NCBI GenBank assembly: GCA_949825025.1
Contig: OX463778.1
Span: 47,144,829-47,208,828 of the forward strand
DNA: 64,000 nt
Reading direction: 5' to 3'
DNA from: Siphlonurus alternatus
Lineage: Eukaryota; Arthropoda; Insecta; Ephemeroptera; Siphlonuridae
The position numbers were made by a program, and so were the translations under genes. Positions 58,528 to 64,000 of this stretch are shown in pieces; positions within the stretch are counted from its first letter, which is position 1, and each line of letters opens with the position of its first letter. The notes below the pieces were generated by a model. The model saw nothing but the letters and a program-made list of their open reading frames with translations, was not told the origin of the DNA and did not search any database.

Positions 58528-60672
58528 GTAAGTGTTTCTATTAATTAATAATAACACATTAATTAAAAGGCTTCTTTTTTGTTCGTTCGTATGATCTTAA
58601 AGTAATATCTCTATAATTAAATATATACGCGTATGTATGCAAAACATATTGTCCATTATAATTATGACAAATCAATTTCAATTTCTCTCTATTTGTTGTA
58701 AATTGTCACTAGTTTCATATCAACTTCATGAAATAATACAAACTCTCTCATATATATGCTCATTATATAAAGACTCCAAAAGGTCACTCACAATCTTTCA
58801 TGTTGTTAATTTTGATTCGCAGACGGTACCGCATTGCACTACCCCACGTGAGCAGGTCGCAGTTCTCCAGGAAGTGACGGCTGGGTCTCTCTTGCGAGAC
58901 GGCGCCAACACATCGGTACCCTGCCCTGTGGCAGACGAAATCTTTGAGCAGTTATTTGGTACGTATGCTAGCAATACCCGTACCCAAAGATTTAAAGTTT
59001 CACTAAAGTGAGTTTCAGGCCGGCTATGGCTACAAGCGACCATAATCCGAAGTCACAAGTCGGCCGAGGAGCTTCTGAGCATTCTCAAGCTTGATTACGA
59101 TGCCACCCTCGAGTTCTACAGGCAACGTAGGGAAAGTACTAACAGAGAGACTGTACATTTTGAAGATGACGAGGTACGTATATTTTTTTATGTGCATTAA
59201 ATTAAATTGTTTGTTGTTCAATAAAAAAATACTTTTGTTTAGTTATTGTTCAAATTATGTGTTTAAAGGGGCATTCACAAAATTTGTGTACAAAATGTAA
59301 GCGTAAAATCGAGCTTTTAATTTTTTTTTTTTTTTTTTACAAGGATACACCCCTAAGAGCATACAGCTCGCGGCGGGGTACTGGGTAGGGATAAGGTAGG
59401 GAACGGATAGTGGCCACGGCCTGCATGCTGACGCGTCCCAGCATTCGCTGAAGTGAGACTGAGGGAACCGTGGAAAACCTCAGTCAGGACGGACACCTCT
59501 ACTTTTTCTCAATGGACCAAAACGATGTCCAAAGCCTGGGGAACCACACACAAGTGCATCACTGCACTGGGTGGAAAGCGAGACGAATTTACCCCAGGGA
59601 GGGAGCAGCGTATTTTTTACTTGAAACGGTCACCCATCCAAGTACTAACCACGCTCGACGTAGCCTGACTTCGGTGATCTAACGAGAACCGGTCAATGCA
59701 CTGCGCCACGCTCGAATGCCCTCAACGTAGTCTTACTTTCTTATCAATGCGGGTCGATCAATGCCCCCATATACATCATAGCACTTCCTTAAATATTAAA
59801 CTCTTAAAAGTATGGAGTATCGACTTCAAAATTTTTTATAGCAGAAATGGATAGAGGATGAAAAGTTATGTTACTCTGATTTTTTTCAGATTTTTTAGGG
59901 ACCGGGAAGTATTGCTAAAAAGTTTTGGCGAGGTCGGGTTCGAATCCACGTCCCTTTTGGGTCCTATCTTTTATTAAGAGAGGCGGCAAGAGGCGGCACT
60001 TTTTCTGCACTTTCAATAATTTTTAAAAAATAGTTGCCAGGCTCTAAAAAATCTGAAAAAAATCAGAGTAGCACAACTTTGCACCCTCTATCCATTTCTG
60101 CAATAAAAAAATTGAGGTCGGTACTCCATTTAATCCATCCTATCATCTACGAAAACTATACTCAACTATTGTCAGTCCGAGATCACGTTCCGAGCGCCCT
60201 GCAGAGAATAGACCTCGGGTACTGGGCCGGGAACAATTTTATTGTTTGATTTATATACTGGAATTGCTCTAAGAGATGCAGCAGGTTTATATTATATTCT
60301 GTAATGTAGAGATATAAAGAAGGGTACGCACATAAAAATTATAAAATTATTATAGACCGACAGTAGTGCTGGCACAAACAGAGCAGGGTTAACGTTCGTT
60401 TTATTCCGAGATGGTACACTCTCATTTTGACTGAAAACTATAAACAACCACATATCCTTAGGAGCTGCAGCAGCTACTGGCTGAGGAGCTAGCGGCAGAG
60501 GAACATCTGGCGAGTCTTGCTGCAAAGCTGGTCGCTCTGGAGGAGCGCGAGTGTCAGGAGATGGAGCGCTGGCTAGGACAGTACGGCATCGCCCAGCTCG
60601 TGTACCAAGGACGTGTGGGTGGGCTCGCCGCTCAGGCAGAAAGACTCAAGGTGAGCGTCTCGCGTTTATATG

Positions 60673-60712
<40 letters not shown>

Positions 60713-61778
60713 CGAAATCGCCTTTTTGGCACCAAAGAATTTTTTTAGAGGAAAATTAAGCTCTTGATTCATTATCATTATTAAATGAAGATCGAGGTAG
60801 GAAATAGTTTCAAATTAATACCTTTAATATTTACTGAGAAAAATAATCAAATTTTCTAACACGGTGGGGCTATGGAGAAAATTTATCTTTCGGGGAACAC
60901 TTGAAGTCTGTATTAGATAAATGAGGAAATATATATAAATAAAAGTAATTTACATAGAACTTCGCATTTATATGTGTTCAACAATATCTTGCCCCTGCTG
61001 CGTATATTATGTGACGTAGCTGCTTTGTGCTGAACAAGTTGCCTAGCTTCAAGGCGGGTGCTGCAAGATTAATTCCTTTTTTGTCTAAAAATTAAAGTTT
61101 TGTAGTAGAAGCATTTCGTGTAAAAAACATTTTTCAATATTTCTTAAGGTCCTAATAAGTATTAAGTCACATTTTCTCTTTCATTTATTTATTTTTAAAG
61201 TAATATTTTGGAGTGCTGAATAATTTATTATTATTCCTCTCATCCTCCCACCCCACCATTAAATCATAACATTGCCTTGAAAAATTTCACACTTAATTGC
61301 AGCCTTGTTAATCACCATGCTCTGTGTCATTCTTATATACGGGGCATGATGATTAACAAGGCCGCAAAGGGAAATTTTCCGATGAGAGACTGCACCTATA
61401 TAATATTATATTTAATTTAAAATTACTTACAAAAAGAGCTCATTTCACATCTAACGCACTGCATGAGTCCTATTTTCTATTTTTTAAAAATTTTAAGACT
61501 TTTGTTGCCCCTAAAATACAGCAGAAAAAATATTAAAATACTAAAATATGTAAAAAATGAAATACATAATTACATTACTTTATTGCCAAACAATGTTCTT
61601 ATAGCTCCGCTCGTCACTGCTGGAAGAGGACCGCGACAACTTGTTGACGTGCACGGACAAGCTGCTCACGTGGATGAGTGACGTGGAGGCAGACGTGTCC
61701 AGCAAGGAAACCCCCCCACCCGACGTCGAAGAGACCAAGGTACCACAAGAAGAGGAGGAGGAAGACATGACAGAGTAA
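58501..61778 (+). CDS. Unrecognised coiled-coil protein, five exons
   Basis: Five exons join in phase with good GT-AG sites to a complete 226-residue frame, MADFQKRDV... to ...EEEEEDMTE and stop. I do not recognise the family. Residues 10-60 are mixed, with VADEIFEQLFGRLWLQATII. Residues 70-106 are helical and charged (ELLSILKLDYDATLEFYRQR). Residues 107-195 have a strong heptad character (LQQLLAEELAAEEHLASLAA, LAAQAERLKLRSSLLEEDRD). The C-terminal 25 residues are very acidic and Pro-rich. No signal peptide or membrane segment, so it is probably cytoplasmic and part of a complex through its coiled coil. Exon GC content and phase consistency make it a real gene; a further 5' exon cannot be excluded. 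Confidence 0.8.
58823..58958 (+). CDS. Coiled-coil gene exon 2
   Basis: TVPHCTTPREQVAVLQEVTA ... VADEIFEQLF plus one base. Acceptor TTCGCAG, donor G|GTACGT. Confidence 0.8.
59019..59173 (+). CDS. Coiled-coil gene exon 3
   Basis: GRLWLQATIIRSHKSAEELL ..YDATLEFYRQRRESTN..HFEDDE. The preceding intron is only 60 bases (58,959-59,018). Donor GAG|GTACGT. Confidence 0.82.
59321..59713 (-). mobile_element. 5S rRNA-derived SINE, copy 3
   Basis: Antisense in intron 3 of the coiled-coil gene. T18 at the left is the poly(A) tail. It keeps ACAAGGATACACCCCTAAGAG and an uninterrupted 5S-like box C (complement of CGGTCACCCATCCAAGTACT AACCACGCTCGACG). Full length, the best-preserved of the three copies. Confidence 0.88.
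59812..60135. mobile_element. Palindromic MITE, GACCTC-ended type
   Basis: Left end ATGGAGTATCGACTTC, right end TTGAGGTCGGTACTCCAT. The interior contains GGTTCGAATCC, a perfect tRNA box B, as in the partial copy at 2,385-2,633. It lies in intron 3 next to the SINE. Confidence 0.8.
60462..60650 (+). CDS. Coiled-coil gene exon 4
   Basis: 63 codons, phase 0 at both ends: ELQQLLAEELAAEEHLASLA..EMERWLGQYGIAQLVYQG..AERLK. Acceptor TCCTTAG, donor GTGAGC. Confidence 0.85.
60672..60706. repeat. (TA)n microsatellite
   Basis: About 35 bases of TA just inside intron 4. Confidence 0.9.
61302..61361. other. miRNA-like hairpin in intron
   Basis: GCCTTGTTAATCACCATGC pairs with GCATGATGATTAACAAGGC, 19-nt arms with one mismatch, across a 22-nt loop; a few more pairs extend outward. 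The size is compatible with a small pre-miRNA or a tiny MITE. No known miRNA seed recognised. Confidence 0.3.
61605..61778 (+). CDS. Coiled-coil gene exon 5 (C-terminus)
   Basis: LRSSLLEEDRDNLLTCTDKL LTWMSDVEAD.. then a Pro/Glu tail and TAA. AATAAA at 61,826-61,831, 48 bases after the stop, fits a poly(A) signal. Confidence 0.85.
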   Translation, partial: LRSSLLEEDRDNLLTCTDKLLTWMSDVEADVSSKETPPPDVEETKVPQEEEEEDMTE

Positions 61779-61825
61779 ATCAAACACCCGGCTGCGTGGA
61801 CCAAGTTTTTTATTTCAATCACAGA

Positions 61826-61831
61826 AATAAA
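61826..61831 (+). other. Poly(A) signal of coiled-coil gene
   Basis: AATAAA shortly downstream of the TAA stop. Confidence 0.65.
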
Positions 61832-62036
61832 TTTCATCAGATTATAAATGCTTGTGTAAATAATTTTAATGTATTTAATTAACATTAATATTCGTTGCTA
61901 TAATTAAATGTCTATAACTTTATTCATAAGGCACAACTGTGTTATAACTTCTTTTAAAACTTTTTTATACATTTTTAATGCTATAATAGAAACTATATTT
62001 CTTTATAAAAATCTGTAATCGTTTTAACACAATGCA

Positions 62037-62060
62037 AAAAAAAAAAAAAAAAAAAAAAAA
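62037..62060. repeat. Poly(A) run
   Basis: About 23 consecutive A; no SINE recognised beside it. Confidence 0.85.
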
Positions 62061-62551
62061 TGCAATAGGTATACAATTAAGGTATGGGTTATTAAAACTA
62101 GCAATATATAATATACGTTTCATTATTATAATTGTATAATATTAATGTAAATATGTAATATATTGCAACCTTAAAATTTTTAAGTGAAATTTATGTCAAT
62201 CAAAGCTAAAGTTCTTTTAAGTTAAGTTATTTGAAGAGCATTGCAAAGTTAGACAAATGTATATTTATTAACGCGTGTTTAACTATACAGACTATATACA
62301 GAAATACGGTTGAAGAGAAAGAAGAACAAAACACAGTAAAAAAAGTACACGAATACGTCTTTACCAGAAAATTTTCAGAGCAGTATTTTCTTTACAGTAT
62401 GGAGGCTTCAAGTGATGCGCTTTCGCTGCGCAACTGTTTGTCGCTAAGGTCCATCTTGCACTTGAAAATGAAGCAAAGTGTTTTTTTAACTTTTCTCGGT
62501 TATAAATCAAGTAAAAAATCTAAATCTTGAATTATCTACTTTATTTTTCAG

Positions 62552-63000
62552 TTTGGACCAAAGTTCCGTAAAGGAATTATCCCTGAAAAATCTTATTCTT
62601 GGTGAAAAAACGAATTCACGTTTTTTTTACATAGGTTTGGTATAGCGGGTGGGATCACCGAAAAATCAGCTGACTTGAAGCCTCTTCTTGAACCTTCAAT
62701 ACTGAAAGAAGTATACCGTATAGTAAAACTCCTTTTTAAAAGATTGTACTTGAGGGACGAGGTAAATTATTGTAATATGTTACAAGTTGCATGTGCGGTA
62801 AAACGACACTATATCTCGTGAAAGTGTTGAAAACTTCTTTTTAATACAACGTTATATAATGCAAAAAACAAACAAACAAGTTAGTACTCGTCAGAAGACC
62901 ATGTTTTTTTTCTTGTAATTCATTAGACAAAATAACGATACATTCAATCTATTTATATGTATAGCTGCAAAGGTATCATGAGAAAAATACTGCAGTGTAG
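62552..63000 (+). CDS. Possible 3' end of an unknown gene (three exons)
   Basis: Three candidate exons (62,552-62,601; 62,635-62,761; 62,965-63,000) have AG/GT borders and join in phase: FGPKFRKGIIPEKSYSW, FGIAGGITEKSADLKPLLEP SILKEVYRIVKLLF.., LQRYHEKNTAV and stop. The middle exon, open for 127 bases, is the best supported. I do not recognise the protein. An upstream segment with MEASSDALSLRNC (62,399) looks exon-like but does not join in phase. Confidence 0.35.
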
Positions 63001-63272
63001 CTACAAGTCATCATATCTCATGAGAGAATAGAGGTCACAACCATGTGTTCCCCGCAAAAGAAGGTCCTGCAGACAAGTTCCAAGCTCCTCAGGGTGTGAC
63101 CTTTGAGCCTTGGAGAGGTCATTCTTGACCCCAGGATCACCCTGACCTGCTGTGAGCTGCTCGAAGTAGACCTTCATGGGGGACTCTCGAACTTTGTTGG
63201 TATCCTCGGGGTACAATTTGACCTTACGATGACCTCGCGTCTGACCTTTTCTTAATGGATCCGCGGATATTG
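63001..63272 (-). CDS. Possible last exon of an unknown minus-strand gene
   Basis: A GC-balanced 272-base open segment in AT-rich DNA. Acceptor CCTCACAG at 63,273-63,274, then ISADPLRKGQTRGHRKVKLY.., SPMKVYFEQLTAGQGDPGVK, and LYSLMRYDDL with a TAG stop. The frame stays open to a Met at 63,360. I recognise no family. It carries an unusual density of AGGTCA words, so it may be regulatory DNA rather than an exon. Confidence 0.35.
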
Positions 63273-63360
63273 CTGTGAGGAACGGGAAATAACTATCAAC
63301 ATTTCTATCCAATTCGACTGGAAGATTGAACTTACATATATATTTTTTTAAATATGCCAT

Positions 63361-63775
63361 GCAAAAATTAAATGCTACAGCTACAAGCGATTAAATGTGT
63401 ATGTATAGTAAAAAGAGAAAGAAAACGAAAAGGATCTAAACATAGATATTTATTTTAATTTAAAAAATGTGCTACAAAATATAATAAAATGCATAAAATT
63501 AAAGTGCATTACAATTATATAATCAGTGTTAAATAAAACAGTAATAAATTTGCTACTATAACCACTATATTATAGACAAATAATAATAATTAAGTACGTG
63601 CAAATTAAGTTAAGTAAACTAAAAGAATGTCAATCAACTAAATAAATTCGTACATATTTTATTGATACAATGGCATGTATAAAATAAAAGTTAATAATAA
63701 AAAACAATTAAACTTTATAAATGTATTTGTTTTAGTCTCGTCGCGTTGGAGAGAGAATTCACGATATTTAATAAA

Positions 63776-63831
<56 letters not shown>

Positions 63832-64000
63832 ACTGTATAGTTCATTTTAAGTCTTCGCCACTAGTAATATTGTACGTAGGCAAATCAAAACACAGTTATT
63901 TTCTTAACTTAAAATACGACTTTTTGTTGTATATACAGAAAAATGCAAAAACAAGTATATAGGCTAGTAAAAAAAAATATATATATAAATAAATAATAAA
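63361..64000. other. AT-rich DNA to window end
   Basis: No gene recognised. Confidence 0.5.
63780..63829. repeat. (TA)n microsatellite
   Basis: About 50 bases of TA. Confidence 0.95.

Noticed and set aside
62231..62527. 99-codon plus-strand frame as a single gene
   Set aside because: Most of it is AT-driven. Only the part from 62,399 (MEASSDALSLRNC) looks exon-like, and it does not join in phase to the candidate exons downstream.

Overview
The window is eukaryotic nuclear DNA: AT-rich, spliced genes with GT-AG introns, many simple repeats and non-autonomous transposons, and no bacterial operon structure. An arthropod is the best guess, because the central gene is a neurotactin (a cholinesterase-like adhesion molecule known from insects and crustaceans). 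Density of microsatellites and fold-back elements would fit a crustacean, but I cannot name the species.

Layout: (1) 0.6-8.3 kb, minus strand: a complete five-exon gene for mitochondrial ribosomal protein bL28m (mRpL28), whose introns are packed with palindromic MITEs and two inverted copies of a LINE 3' end. (2) 8.3-18 kb: a gene-free transposon block. It holds a three-level nest (palindromic MITE interrupted by a hAT-type element with 8-bp target duplications, itself interrupted by a 5S-rRNA-derived SINE), a ~2 kb interrupted inverted repeat, more MITEs and a second 5S SINE. (3) 18.1-53.4 kb, plus strand: neurotactin (Nrt). A GC-rich island at 18.1-18.5 kb with a good splice donor is a candidate promoter and leader exon. 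Twelve coding exons from 33,876 to 53,444 give 874 residues: a long acidic cytoplasmic region, one membrane segment, and an extracellular cholinesterase-like domain whose catalytic serine position is arginine. (4) 53.4-57.7 kb: AT-rich DNA with nothing recognised. (5) 58.5-61.8 kb, plus strand: a five-exon gene for a 226-residue coiled-coil protein I do not recognise, with a third 5S SINE in an intron. (6) 62.2-63.4 kb: weakly supported exons on both strands that would end with abutting stop codons.

The genes do not form a pathway. mRpL28 serves mitochondrial translation, Nrt is a surface adhesion protein, and the coiled-coil protein is unknown. The most distinctive findings are the three phase-0 cytoplasmic Nrt exons that each end in a basic motif, a possible internal Nrt promoter with a Met-only exon, the datable MITE>hAT>SINE nest, the fold-back element studded with AACGCGTT palindromes in a Nrt intron, the excess of TGACGTCA sites carried largely by repeats, and a cluster of AGGTCA half-sites near the right end. 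All splice joins were read by eye and checked only for GT/AG and reading phase.
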